NCBI GenBank assembly: GCA_001788095.1 | Contig: MFZX01000026.1 | Span: 1-47,412, forward strand | DNA: 47,412 nucleotides | DNA from: Candidatus Roizmanbacteria bacterium RIFCSPHIGHO2_12_FULL_37_23 | GTDB lineage: Bacteria; Patescibacteriota; Microgenomatia; UBA1406; HO2-37-13b | Reading direction: 5' to 3' | Part shown: one piece after another, positions 23,022 through 32,209 of the stretch | How the letters are laid out: every line of letters begins with the position of its first letter | Numbering within the stretch: position 1 is the first letter of the stretch | The notes under the pieces: model-generated | The model's database searches: none | What the model was told of the DNA's origin: nothing | Seen by the model: the letters and a program-made list of their open reading frames with translations, nothing else | Position numbers and translations under genes: made by a program

Positions 23022-24775
23022 AACTTTTTCAAAGTCCATCCTATTAAGATTAAGAACGTAAATAAAGATATAAATTCTGCAAGTTTTCTTACAAAAGTAT
23101 CTTCAAACTTAAATAACATCTCATGTTGGCCGCTGGGGATGACTACAGTAATAAGCTTAAAATCATTATCATCTGTAATATCTAACTTCGTTCCATTGAG
23201 ATAAGCGGTCCACCCCGGGAAGTTAAAAGTATTTAATCTAAATATTGTTTGTTCAGAAGTTTGTATGAAATATTCTTTTTGATGATATTTGTTATTTTTA
23301 ACTAAAACTTTAGCCTGCCCCATAAGAATTTCATATGATTGTTTTGGTATATCTTTTTGTGAAAGATCAGGAACCGTAGTATTATATTGTGATTTTTTTG
23401 TTCTAATCCCATTTGGAACAAATTCGAATGACGATTTACTAATATTCCATGCGATTTCTTCCCGTGAAGTACGTTCTGCATCTGTTACGATGAGAAGCTT
23501 AAATGGTTTGAAATATTTAGACTGAATCAAAATAACTACGAATACTATACAAATAGTTCCAATAATTTGTGTATAGATGTTGAAATTTTGAGGATGTTTA
23601 AATGTTTTTATAATTTCACCGGAGAAGTGAACTGTAGCTCCTGCAACTAAGGCTATAAAGATATTAACAAAGCTTAAAAATCTCCAGGGAAATTGTAAAT
23701 AAGCAAGAGGGGAGAATATTCTCCAAAGACCGTTAGAATATGGGATCATCATAAAGAAACTGAAAAGAAGCATAAAGAGAAATAAGGCATACATTTTATA
23801 TTGCTCCAATTTTTGTTTCTTCTGAGAAGTTATGTGGAGATAAAGTAAAAATAGAATAAATGAGATTATTGTTAAACCTATATATATTTTGCCTACTGCG
23901 AAAGAGATGCCATCTTCGGGTCCAGGAATTGATCCTCCAAAACCCCAGGGAGAATACCATAATTGATGAGGGTATACGAAGTGAATTACATAATCAGCGA
24001 GCTCACTTGTGAGGATTTTATCAGTGAAAGTAAATTTTTTTTCAAGCAAAGAAGGAATCCAAAAGAAAGCAGATAAGCCAAAACCGATTAGTCCACTTAA
24101 TAGAGAGTGTAGGAGAAAGGAAAGGCGTTCTTCTGAAAGAAATATGTAGAAAATAAAAAAGAACCCCAAAAAGATAATGGCAGGAAGTGTTACTAATAAG
24201 TGTCCTATTACCATCAGGGCAAGTGTAATGCCGAATAAGACGCTATTTCTAATCGTATGTTTTTTATAAAGATTGAAAAACGTAAGAAAAACAAATGGCA
24301 ATAAAGATGTAGTAAAAAATTCTGCGAGTGCGCCTCGTACATATACTGAAGTTGCTCGATATGCAAAATAAGCAAATAAGACAGCAGAAGCAAAACCAGC
24401 AAAGCGAGAAGTAGTTTTTCTGGCAAATAAATAGATTCCAAATGTACCCAATAGTATTCCAAGTATAATCATGCATTTAATAGACGTAATATATGAGAAG
24501 CCAACGATGTGGAACAAAAGCGAAATGTAGTAAATTAACGGAGGGTAAAAATTGAACAGTGGATAACCAAATCCAAATCCGAGATCACCAACCCAACGTG
24601 GATACCATGCACCTTGCCTGATGCCTTGCTCAAGTTCATAAAGACGCGCAATATGCTGATCGTCATGCATGGTGAAATATTGGCCGTTAAGAAGAATTGA
24701 AAAGGTTGGAAGTGTTATAATGAAAAGTAAGAGAAAAACAAGAAGATTCTTCTTTATAAACATGAACTTTACCAT
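22997..24775 (-). CDS. Large membrane protein of the PTPS-related/YfhO-like GT-C group
   Basis: About 592 residues from the ATG at 24775. After the first helix it has FTMHDDQHIARLYEL (D38, D39), and a downstream YPRWVGDLGFGFGYPLFNFY segment, both typical of a group annotated as 6-pyruvoyl-tetrahydropterin synthase-related membrane proteins, which are probably GT-C glycosyltransferases. About twelve helices lead to an outer beta-rich domain (about 430-565) and a last helix. Longer open frame exists to 24811, but TATAAT (24782-24787, minus strand) lies exactly six bases before the ATG at 24775. Substrate is unknown. Confidence 0.78.
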   Translation of the reverse strand: MVKFMFIKKNLLVFLLLFIITLPTFSILLNGQYFTMHDDQHIARLYELEQGIRQGAWYPRWVGDLGFGFGYPLFNFYPPLIYYISLLFHIVGFSYITSIKCMIILGILLGTFGIYLFARKTTSRFAGFASAVLFAYFAYRATSVYVRGALAEFFTTSLLPFVFLTFFNLYKKHTIRNSVLFGITLALMVIGHLLVTLPAIIFLGFFFIFYIFLSEERLSFLLHSLLSGLIGFGLSAFFWIPSLLEKKFTFTDKILTSELADYVIHFVYPHQLWYSPWGFGGSIPGPEDGISFAVGKIYIGLTIISFILFLLYLHITSQKKQKLEQYKMYALFLFMLLFSFFMMIPYSNGLWRIFSPLAYLQFPWRFLSFVNIFIALVAGATVHFSGEIIKTFKHPQNFNIYTQIIGTICIVFVVILIQSKYFKPFKLLIVTDAERTSREEIAWNISKSSFEFVPNGIRTKKSQYNTTVPDLSQKDIPKQSYEILMGQAKVLVKNNKYHQKEYFIQTSEQTIFRLNTFNFPGWTAYLNGTKLDITDDNDFKLITVVIPSGQHEMLFKFEDTFVRKLAEFISLFTFLILIGWTLKKFYFVNSKR

Positions 24776-24781
24776 GACATT

Positions 24782-24787
24782 ATTATA
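24782..24787 (-). promoter_or_regulatory. -10 box (TATAAT) for the large GT-C gene
   Basis: TATAAT on the minus strand ends six bases before the ATG at 24775 and decides between several possible in-frame starts. Confidence 0.6.
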
Positions 24788-24810
24788 AATGGAGTGGCTC
24801 CCATAGTCCA

Positions 24811-26286
24811 ATGAACGAAGATTTGCTGCACGTTAAATCAAAAAGTTTTACAAGCGTAATTAGTTTACTCGCCCAAGGGTCGTATGCAGCGGTACTTGGT
24901 TTTATAGCCTTTTTTATATTGACATTTAAGTCGGGAGCTCATCTCCTTGGTATTTACAACACGGTATTAGCAACGCTTTCATCCTTTAATTATTTTACGA
25001 ATCTTGGCCTTGCTGCTGCAATAATGCAAAAAAAAGATGTGGAACAAATAGATCTTAATACTGCTTTTTATATACAGTTTGCTTTAACAATTTTAGGAGT
25101 AATGTTGGGTTTTTACCTTACCCCGAAAATATTCTCTTTTTACAAAGATTTACCTCAGACAGCCATTGCACTCTATTGGGCCATCCTCATCTCCTTTTTA
25201 CTCCTATCTTTAAAGTCCATCCCCTCAGTTTTACTTGAGAAAAAAATTGAAATATATAAAGTAGTTTTCGTTCAGGCGGTAGAAAATACTGTTTTTTATC
25301 TCATTATTATTGTAATGGTTTTATTGGGTTACGAGATTATGAGTATAGTTATTGCAGTTTTGGTACGAGCTATAGTTGGTCTTATTCTTATGTATATACT
25401 CAATCCTTGGATCCCGACACTTTCCTTTTCCCTAAAGTCAGCTAAAAGACTTTTGAGTTATGGAATCCCATTTCAAGGTAATTCATTTCTTGCATTAGTA
25501 AAAGATGACTTACTTATTGTTTATCTTGGTGGAGCAATAGGTTTAACCAATTTGGGAATAGTTACATTTGGAAAAAAATATGCAGAATTTTCAATTCGAC
25601 TCATAATGGATAATGTTAATCGAGTTGCGTTTCCATTATTTGCGCAGTTCCAAAAAGATAAAAAACTCTTGAGAAAATCTCTGCAAAAAGTATTCTTTTA
25701 TGAATCTTTCTTCATTTTTTCAGCAGTTATCGGCGCAATGTTTATATTTGATAGTCTTCTGAAGATCGTTCCTGGAGACTATTATGGTAAATGGAATTTA
25801 GCATTATTTTCTTTTTACTTCTTCTCGCTATCAGCACTGTTTGTAAGTCTTTACAGCCCCTTAATAAATTTTTTCAATGCGATCGGAAAAGTAAAAACGA
25901 GCTTATATTTCATGGTTTATTTTACCGTGATTACTTGGATTTTAATTCCACTTTTTATTCAATTTTTTGGATTTAATGGTATATCTATAGCATTTTTTGT
26001 AATGTCGCTTTCATTTATTTTTATTATTTTCCAAGCAAAAAAATATCTTTCGTTTCCATTTTTAACATTTATCCATCCCAATATTATTGCTGCGGTTACA
26101 ATGGCAGGATACCTGTTAATCATAAGAGTTATTACTCTCACTATTCTAGATTCGCCACTATTGCATGTTGTGCTTTCTGTAACAGGTGGAGTTTGTATCT
26201 TCTTCTATGTAACTTATCTAGTTAAAGGAAAAGCTCTTTATCAAGAAATTATTGATCTCATTAAATTAAAAAACCATAATGAATAA
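24811..26286 (+). CDS. Wzx-like polysaccharide flippase
   Basis: The 491-residue protein has about fourteen hydrophobic segments, beginning with SKSFTSVISLLAQGSYAAVL and NTVLATLSSFNYFTNLGLAA, the pattern of the polysaccharide-transport (PST/MOP) flippases. These move polyprenyl-diphosphate-linked oligosaccharides from the inner to the outer membrane face. It begins a plus-strand run with a rhamnosyltransferase-like GT2, a flavodoxin and a small membrane protein. It overlaps the next gene by eight bases. No leaderless -10 box is visible at its ATG; TATAAA at 24784-24789 could give a leader of about 15 bases. Confidence 0.87.
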   Translation: MNEDLLHVKSKSFTSVISLLAQGSYAAVLGFIAFFILTFKSGAHLLGIYNTVLATLSSFNYFTNLGLAAAIMQKKDVEQIDLNTAFYIQFALTILGVMLGFYLTPKIFSFYKDLPQTAIALYWAILISFLLLSLKSIPSVLLEKKIEIYKVVFVQAVENTVFYLIIIVMVLLGYEIMSIVIAVLVRAIVGLILMYILNPWIPTLSFSLKSAKRLLSYGIPFQGNSFLALVKDDLLIVYLGGAIGLTNLGIVTFGKKYAEFSIRLIMDNVNRVAFPLFAQFQKDKKLLRKSLQKVFFYESFFIFSAVIGAMFIFDSLLKIVPGDYYGKWNLALFSFYFFSLSALFVSLYSPLINFFNAIGKVKTSLYFMVYFTVITWILIPLFIQFFGFNGISIAFFVMSLSFIFIIFQAKKYLSFPFLTFIHPNIIAAVTMAGYLLIIRVITLTILDSPLLHVVLSVTGGVCIFFYVTYLVKGKALYQEIIDLIKLKNHNE

Positions 26287-27091
26287 TCTTGCAATCATAA
26301 CGGTAAACCATAGCGACTACGAGAACACAAGTGAGTTTTTAGAAAGTTTAAACAATCAGTCAAAAAAGGAATTCAAAGTTTTTATTTCTGATAATTCCGA
26401 TAAAAAAAAGGATTTTTCGTATCCAACATTTACCGACGTTTCCAAAGTAGAGAATAGGGGATATGCGTATGGACTCAATGAAGGTTTACGAAAAGCATTA
26501 GATCAAGGATTTAAAAAATTTGTTTGTATAAATAACGACACGACTGTTGCTTATGATTTTGTTGAAAATGTTTTGAAAAGTCTCGACAAATATAAAAAAT
26601 CTTTAATAGGAGGAAAAATTTACTATTACAAAGGTTTTGAATATCATAAAGATCGTTACGAGAGTAAAGATTTAGGTAGGATCTTGTGGTATGCAGGAGG
26701 TAATGTAGACTGGAAAAATGCTCTAATTCGGCATAGGGGAGTTGATGAGGTTGATAAGGGTCAGTATGATTCATTTGTTGAGACAAGCTTCGTAACGGGT
26801 TGTTTGATGTGTTTTGATAAAGAGCTTTTAGATGTCGTTGGATTCATGGATGATTCGTATTTTTTATATTTTGAAGACGCAGATTGGAACGAACGCATTA
26901 AGAGAAAAGCGCTTAAATTATTTTACGATCCATCAATTATAATTTGGCATAAGAATGCCCAGTCTACACAAGGATCTGGATCAAAATTGCATGTTAGGTT
27001 TCAGGAGAAAAATCGTTTGAAATTTGGTCTAAAATACGCTCCCTTAAGAACAAAATTACACCTTCTGAAGAATGCTATAATCAAATTATGA
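26279..27091 (+). CDS. GT2 glycosyltransferase, rhamnosyltransferase-like
   Basis: The 270-residue protein is a GT-A enzyme of the WbbL/rhamnosyltransferase type. It has AIITVNHSDYENT, ISDNSD, the NRGYAYGLNEGLRKAL segment, the metal-binding CINNDTTV, and FLYFEDADWNERIKRKA, with the ED pair thought to act in catalysis. It adds a sugar to a growing glycan from a nucleotide sugar at the inner face. It has no membrane helix. It overlaps the flippase gene by eight bases and the flavodoxin gene by four. Confidence 0.88.
   Translation: MNNLAIITVNHSDYENTSEFLESLNNQSKKEFKVFISDNSDKKKDFSYPTFTDVSKVENRGYAYGLNEGLRKALDQGFKKFVCINNDTTVAYDFVENVLKSLDKYKKSLIGGKIYYYKGFEYHKDRYESKDLGRILWYAGGNVDWKNALIRHRGVDEVDKGQYDSFVETSFVTGCLMCFDKELLDVVGFMDDSYFLYFEDADWNERIKRKALKLFYDPSIIIWHKNAQSTQGSGSKLHVRFQEKNRLKFGLKYAPLRTKLHLLKNAIIKL
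27076..27081 (+). promoter_or_regulatory. Internal -10 box (TATAAT) before the flavodoxin gene
   Basis: TATAAT inside the last codons of the GT2 gene ends six bases before the flavodoxin ATG at 27088. The flavodoxin may therefore have its own leaderless transcript in addition to readthrough. Confidence 0.5.
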
Positions 27092-27558
27092 AAATACTCC
27101 TTTCATATGGAACTAATTCCGGAGGTACGTATTTCGCTGCTGAGACGGTCAGAAAGCAAAGTGAAGAAAGAGGTCACACCGTTGATTTAAAAGAAGCTCG
27201 AGAACTTGATTCAGCATCCATTCACAACTATGATTTGACTCTATTTGGGTCTAATACGTGGTTTTATAACAACAAAGAAGGACAACCTCATTTATGGTAT
27301 TTGAATTTGGAAGAATCCTTTAAAGCAAGAGATTATATAGGTAGAAATTTTGCAATCTTCGCCTTAGGGGATTCGTCATATGCTCAATTTGCCGAATCAT
27401 CAGATTACTTGGAAAACATGATCAGAGAGCGTAATGGAGTTATAGCGTGTCCTTCATTAAAAATTGATAGATATTATAAAGATGAAAAGAAAAATCAAAA
27501 TTTCATAAAGAAGTGGACGCTGGATCTTTTAAAAGAATGTAATAAATTTTCTACGTAA
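27088..27558 (+). CDS. Flavodoxin-like protein
   Basis: The 156-residue protein has the flavodoxin fold. The first strand and phosphate loop are ILLSYGTNSGGTYFAAETV (the usual T/SxTGxT loop with an altered end). FGSNTWFYNNKEGQPH stands at the first flavin-stacking loop and FALGDSSYAQFAESSDYL at the second. It would carry one or two electrons on FMN. It lies inside a glycan run, after a GT2 and before a tiny membrane protein, where no electron donor or acceptor is visible. A -10 box within the previous gene suggests separate expression. FMN could come from the riboflavin kinase encoded at 5756-6118. Confidence 0.87.
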   Translation: MKILLSYGTNSGGTYFAAETVRKQSEERGHTVDLKEARELDSASIHNYDLTLFGSNTWFYNNKEGQPHLWYLNLEESFKARDYIGRNFAIFALGDSSYAQFAESSDYLENMIRERNGVIACPSLKIDRYYKDEKKNQNFIKKWTLDLLKECNKFST

Positions 27559-27560
27559 TT

Positions 27561-27731
27561 ATGAAACGCATACTAATTTCCACCCTCATTATTTCTATAA
27601 CAGCAAGTCTATTTATTCTGTTATTTGGAAGAGACTTTTTTAATATGGAGAATTTAGAGAAGAAAGAAAACAATGCAAGAGGTACCTTAAAATTTATTCA
27701 AGATGAATATTCCTCACAACCAAAAAGGTAA
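27561..27731 (+). CDS. Small membrane-anchored protein (56 residues)
   Basis: An ATG two bases after the flavodoxin stop opens a frame of 56 codons ending in TAA at 27729-27731. The N-terminus is MKRILISTLIISITASLFIL, a positive start followed by a single hydrophobic segment up to about residue 23. The rest (about 24-56) is polar and charged, with EKKENNARG and a tail of QDEYSSQPKR. The whole space between flavodoxin and the convergent gene is used by it, which supports its being real. No homologue is known to me. A role as membrane anchor or partner for the flavodoxin is speculation from position. Confidence 0.6.
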   Translation: MKRILISTLIISITASLFILLFGRDFFNMENLEKKENNARGTLKFIQDEYSSQPKR

Positions 27732-27737
27732 TCTACA

Positions 27738-28844
27738 CTACTCTTTTAAAGATAGTCTATTTCGAATGATCAAATATACAATATTAGCTACGGCAAAAAC
27801 AATAATAATGTTGTGTTTGAGTAAAATTTTTTCCGAACTATCCCATCCCCCAAGATATACATAAGGGTAGTATGAGAGGAGTAATCCTGCAAAAAATATT
27901 TGACTTCGATGAAGCGTTTTATAGAAAAATGGGAGAAGAGCGAAATAGTTTAGGAAATACCAAGGTTGTATCTCGCTAGTAAATGATAGATAAATAACAA
28001 TAACAGTGAGTACTATAAAAGTCAAACGAGGACTGGAAAATATACTTTCATTTTTTTTGCCTGATTTATTCGTGACATCTTTAGTCTGTAGAAGAACTAG
28101 AGGTAGTGTAATATATTTAATTCCGCCAGAAGCGAGTAGTAATACCCTACTCAACACCCCCCTTTTCTCATAGAGATAATAGATACCTACAAGAGCTAAA
28201 GATACGGCGATAAGATCGTTGTGGCCGTTTATGAGTCCCTCTATTATTATAAGCGGATGGGTTGCAAAAAAAATTGCCCATGTCTTATTAAGTTTATTAA
28301 GAAAGAAGATAGATGAAAGGTAAAAACCGCAAATTAATATTTTGAAAAAAACAAAACTCAGACTAAATTTACCAAATGCAAGAAATGAAGGAATTATTGT
28401 AAGTGGTAGAAACGTTGGTCCATAAGGGTAGGTTCTATGTGTCCATTGTAGAAATCGTAGCCATTGATCATTTGGGAAGTCAAGAGCTTTAAAGAGATAG
28501 GGATTCTGACCATGGACCGTCAGAATACGAGCATCAAACATATAATTAAAGAAATCATGAGATAAGAATGGATAAGAGAGTAATAATATAATCGTGACCA
28601 CGATCCCCAACCGAACTGGATCACGTCGTTTAATGTGTTTTAGAAAAATATTATGAAATACAAATAGAGAAATGATTATCAATGTGTAAATAATTATCGA
28701 TACTCCCCTATTGTGATAACCTAGATTAACCATGAAGTTCCTGAAAGTTTCCCAAACGCTATGATTAAACAAAGTAATATTTGGATCAACAAGCGCGTAA
28801 GAGTAAATTGATACAACAGCAAGAATAAGAGAATATAAGATCAT
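27738..28844 (-). CDS. GT-C membrane glycosyltransferase, GT87/mannosyltransferase-like
   Basis: The 368-residue protein has about ten membrane segments. The first large outer loop has SHDFFNYMFDARILTVHG and QNPY, matching the pattern (acidic residue, G-x-NPY) of polyprenyl-phosphate-mannose-dependent alpha-mannosyltransferases of the GT87 and MptA/B groups. Further on are THRTYPYGPTFLPL and EGLINGHNDLIAVSLAL, also usual in that group. It would elongate a glycan on the outer face. It runs opposite to its neighbours and begins 57 bases from the divergent GT-C gene. Confidence 0.82.
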   Translation of the reverse strand: MILYSLILAVVSIYSYALVDPNITLFNHSVWETFRNFMVNLGYHNRGVSIIIYTLIIISLFVFHNIFLKHIKRRDPVRLGIVVTIILLLSYPFLSHDFFNYMFDARILTVHGQNPYLFKALDFPNDQWLRFLQWTHRTYPYGPTFLPLTIIPSFLAFGKFSLSFVFFKILICGFYLSSIFFLNKLNKTWAIFFATHPLIIIEGLINGHNDLIAVSLALVGIYYLYEKRGVLSRVLLLASGGIKYITLPLVLLQTKDVTNKSGKKNESIFSSPRLTFIVLTVIVIYLSFTSEIQPWYFLNYFALLPFFYKTLHRSQIFFAGLLLSYYPYVYLGGWDSSEKILLKHNIIIVFAVANIVYLIIRNRLSLKE

Positions 28845-28901
28845 ATAAGTGTGTTATAATCGAGGTGACAAAAGGAAAATAAACCTAATTCTGCAATCAG
28901 T

Positions 28902-30392
28902 ATGAATAAAAAGATTGTGCTTCTCATTCTATTCTTTGCTCTTTTTAGCTATTTTAGACTAAAACCAATTTATTTACAAACAGTTCCCTATACATTTGAC
29001 CAGGGTAGGGATTTTCTTAAAACAATAGAAATTGTCAGAGATAGAAATTTAACGCTTATTGGGCCGACAACAGGAGCCGCAGGTGTCTTCCATGGTGCGT
29101 GGTGGTACTATTATCTTTCTATTCCCCACATTTTATTCCAGGGACATCCGTTAGGATATTATGTCTTTATATACTTAACACTTCTTGTGCAGGTTATTCT
29201 TTTCTATGTATTTCTTGATGAAAAATTTCATCCACACATTGCGCTATTTTTTCTCATGTTAATGATCGCTTCTCCTTATTTCATAACAACATCGATTTTT
29301 GCAATTAATAGTATTCTGACGCTTCCATTTATATTGCTGTTTTTTTATTCAGTATATTCATATTTGGAAAAAAATAGACTTAAATATCTTTTAGGGGTAA
29401 CAATAAGCATAGGCATGATCCTTGAAGCAGAATTGGCTTTTGGAGTATTTCTAGTTCCTGCGTTTCTCCTTACTCTTATTAGTATTAGAAAACTCAAATA
29501 CTTTTTTGGATCAAAAAATAAACTTATTTTGGGAGTTTTTGGATTTTTGCTCGCAATATTTCCGCGTATATTATTCGAGCTTAAGAATGATTTTTTCCAA
29601 ACACGTTCGATTTTAAATTTCTCTAAAAATCCTGGAACAAATCCCGTCACACTCCAAGGAGCTATATTAGACAGACTGCGACTTTTTAAAGATTTTTATA
29701 TTCAGATTTTCCCTCAGGGTAATGAGTTAATAGGTTATTCTATTGGTTTGTTAGCGATTGTTGGTTTAGTTCTAGGATATAAAAAACTTAAAAACATTCA
29801 TCAACGTTTTTTTATGTTCATTACCATTATTCTAGGTTGGCTTTTTCTTATATCTCTCCTCTATAGAAATAACTTCTTTTGGGCAAATTACTTGGAAGGG
29901 TTACCCTATTTCTTCATAATACTTGTACTATTTGGTTTATTTGGATTATCTAAATCATCAATTCCCTTTGCACGTAAGATATTATTACTATTATCGAGTC
30001 TGTTTATTATGATGTCTGTGTATTTAATTCAATCAGATATAGTCAAAAATGAAGAGGTTCCTACGATTGGATTACGCATGCAAAGTACGGCAATTGCTTA
30101 TATTTATAATAGAGTTGGTCAGAATAAATTTTGTTTAAAGATTTATACTCCACCTGTTCTTACTTATACGTACGATTACATAATTGATTATTACGTAACA
30201 CATAAGGGAGTAAAGAATCCACAATCTACGTTTATAAAACATCGGTGTTGGTATATCATTGAAAGAGATGATTATGCTGAACGATTAGCGAAATGGAGAA
30301 CAGATCAGATTCCTGAAAAATCTGCAATGATTGAGAGCAGAAAGATTAGCAAAGACGCAACTGTAGAATTATGGGAAATAAAAACAAAGTAG
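28902..30392 (+). CDS. GT-C membrane glycosyltransferase (GT39-like)
   Basis: The 496-residue protein begins with one helix, then PYTFDQGRDFLKTIEI (D33, D37), then GAAGVFHGAWWYYYLSIPH, a plan shared with the gene at 16773. About ten more helices and a soluble C-terminal domain (about 385-496) follow. It probably uses a polyprenyl-phosphate sugar donor. A TATAAT at about 28854-28859 would give a leader of some 35-40 bases containing AAAAGGA, so this gene need not be leaderless. Its last 22 bases overlap the next GT2 gene, which starts a tight plus-strand run of four genes. Confidence 0.78.
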   Translation: MNKKIVLLILFFALFSYFRLKPIYLQTVPYTFDQGRDFLKTIEIVRDRNLTLIGPTTGAAGVFHGAWWYYYLSIPHILFQGHPLGYYVFIYLTLLVQVILFYVFLDEKFHPHIALFFLMLMIASPYFITTSIFAINSILTLPFILLFFYSVYSYLEKNRLKYLLGVTISIGMILEAELAFGVFLVPAFLLTLISIRKLKYFFGSKNKLILGVFGFLLAIFPRILFELKNDFFQTRSILNFSKNPGTNPVTLQGAILDRLRLFKDFYIQIFPQGNELIGYSIGLLAIVGLVLGYKKLKNIHQRFFMFITIILGWLFLISLLYRNNFFWANYLEGLPYFFIILVLFGLFGLSKSSIPFARKILLLLSSLFIMMSVYLIQSDIVKNEEVPTIGLRMQSTAIAYIYNRVGQNKFCLKIYTPPVLTYTYDYIIDYYVTHKGVKNPQSTFIKHRCWYIIERDDYAERLAKWRTDQIPEKSAMIESRKISKDATVELWEIKTK

Positions 30393-31147
30393 CAGTCATT
30401 ATTACAACTTATAATGAAGAGAATAACATCCGAGAATGTGTTCGTAGTGCCAAACATCTTACAGATAATATTATTGTTATTGACACTACAAGTACTGATC
30501 AAACGGTAAGTATTGCACAAGAACTCAAATGTAAAATAATACAGTATCCATATACAGTCTATGTCGAACCAACAAGAGATTTTGCTTTACAACAAACTGA
30601 CGCCGAATGGGTATTTATACTTGATGCTGACGAACGAATAACGCCGAAGTTAGCGGTTGAAGTTCTAAACACGATTACATCTACAAACAAAACTCACTAT
30701 AAAATATTACGTCAAAATATTTTTGCAAAAACCAAATGGCTTAAACATGGAGGATGGTATCCTGATTATATTATTCGACTCATAAGAAAAGACGCATTTC
30801 TCCAATGGCCAAAAGAAATTCATTCAACCCCAAGAATAAAAGGAGAGATGGGTTATCTCAAAGAACCTCTGGTTCATGAATTTCATTCTAGTCTTGAAAG
30901 CATGGTAGAGAAAACAATAATATTCGAAAATGTTGAATCAAATCTGCTTTTTAAAGCAAAAAGAAAGTCAGGGATATTGATTTTTCTTAGGAAATTTTTA
31001 GGAGAATTATACCGTCGGTTTGTAAAATGGGGAGGGTTTCTTGATGGAACTCCTGGAATAATTGAATCATTGTATCAAGCTTATTCAAAAACAATTACAT
31101 ACCTTATGCTTTATGAAAAAACTAAAAGGAAAAGTACTACTATATAG
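30371..31147 (+). CDS. GT2 glycosyltransferase, WaaE/KdtX-like
   Basis: The 258-residue protein has VAVIITTYNEENNI, IIVIDTTSTDQT, the metal-binding FILDADERI and PDYIIRLIRKD followed by VHEFHSS. These features match the small inner-face GT2 enzymes related to the lipopolysaccharide beta-1,4-glucosyltransferase WaaE. IDTTSTD differs from the usual DDGSTD but is known in this branch. The C-terminal part has a weak hydrophobic stretch only. It overlaps the GT-C gene upstream by 22 bases and the GT4 gene downstream by 35, so translation of the three is probably linked. Confidence 0.87.
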   Translation: MGNKNKVAVIITTYNEENNIRECVRSAKHLTDNIIVIDTTSTDQTVSIAQELKCKIIQYPYTVYVEPTRDFALQQTDAEWVFILDADERITPKLAVEVLNTITSTNKTHYKILRQNIFAKTKWLKHGGWYPDYIIRLIRKDAFLQWPKEIHSTPRIKGEMGYLKEPLVHEFHSSLESMVEKTIIFENVESNLLFKAKRKSGILIFLRKFLGELYRRFVKWGGFLDGTPGIIESLYQAYSKTITYLMLYEKTKRKSTTI

Positions 31148-32207
31148 TCCATATATTGATATTCTGGGTGGTGGAGAGAGACATATTCTTTCTATACTTC
31201 AAGTATTTGATAAACGAAATTATTCAATCGATATCGCATGGAATGATAAGAGCATTAAGCATAAAATCTCGCAACGACTCAATTTAAATTTTAAAAATCT
31301 GCGTATTATTCCGAATTTTTTTCTAAAACAAAATAAATTTGCGAAAATACTAAATACATTTAAATATGACTATTTTTTTTATGTAACCGATGGAAGTTAT
31401 TTCATTTCTCGTGCTCGCCATAATTATATATACGCTATGTACCCCCAAAAAAGCATCTATAATATGAAATTTCTAAATAGACTCAAACTTTTTAATTACT
31501 CCGTCTTTACGACTAGTGAGTTTGCAGCGAAATACGTTGATAGGTGGTTTGGGAAAAAGCCTAAAGTTATACATCCGTATATTGATGAGGCTTTTTTCAA
31601 GATTAGAGAGCGACATCGTAAAAAAGAGAAGATAATATTAAGTGTAGGACGTTTTTTTGAACATCTTCATTCTAAAAGACACGATATCACAATTAGAGCA
31701 TTTAGAAAATTAAAGGATAGCGATCCACGTTTTAAAGATTTTAATTTAATAATTGCAGGAGGGTTGAAAGAAGGCGAAGAGAAAGAATCGTTAGTAAAAA
31801 TTAAGAACCTGATAAAAAATAAAAAAGATATTAAGGTAAAAACAAACTTATCATTTAAAGACCTTTTAGCATTATATGCTAAAGCACTTATTTATTGGCA
31901 CGCTGCTGGATATGGTATTAATGAACAAAAAGAGCCACAAAAAGTTGAACATTTCGGAATAACTCCATTCGAAGCTATGGCAGCAGGATGTATTGTTTTT
32001 TGTAATAACTCAGGAGGTCCAAAACAGTTGATAACCGACGGGCTAAATGGATATTTATATAACACGATTGACGAGCTAATCACAAAGACAAGTAATGTAA
32101 TGGTGAAGGATGAAAAGAAGCTCCTTAGAGAGTCTTATTTATTTGCTAAAAAGAATTTTTCATATAAAGTGTTTGAAGAAAATGTTGTTGATTTTTTCAA
32201 GATCTGA
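31113..32207 (+). CDS. Glycosyltransferase, GT4 family (ALG11-like)
   Basis: From the ATG at 31113 the protein has 364 residues; the open frame reaches to 31062 but the first conserved stretch, GKVLLYSPYIDILGGGERHI, begins soon after 31113. The donor domain has ILSVGRFFEHLHSKRHDITI and the E-x7-E motif in EHFGITPFEAMAAGCIVFC, with HAAGYG before it. It is a retaining GT-B enzyme without membrane segments. Similarity of the HAAGYG/EHFGI region to ALG11-like mannosyltransferases is suggestive. It lies in the GT run 28902-34736. Confidence 0.87.
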   Translation: MKKLKGKVLLYSPYIDILGGGERHILSILQVFDKRNYSIDIAWNDKSIKHKISQRLNLNFKNLRIIPNFFLKQNKFAKILNTFKYDYFFYVTDGSYFISRARHNYIYAMYPQKSIYNMKFLNRLKLFNYSVFTTSEFAAKYVDRWFGKKPKVIHPYIDEAFFKIRERHRKKEKIILSVGRFFEHLHSKRHDITIRAFRKLKDSDPRFKDFNLIIAGGLKEGEEKESLVKIKNLIKNKKDIKVKTNLSFKDLLALYAKALIYWHAAGYGINEQKEPQKVEHFGITPFEAMAAGCIVFCNNSGGPKQLITDGLNGYLYNTIDELITKTSNVMVKDEKKLLRESYLFAKKNFSYKVFEENVVDFFKI

Positions 32208-32209
32208 AT

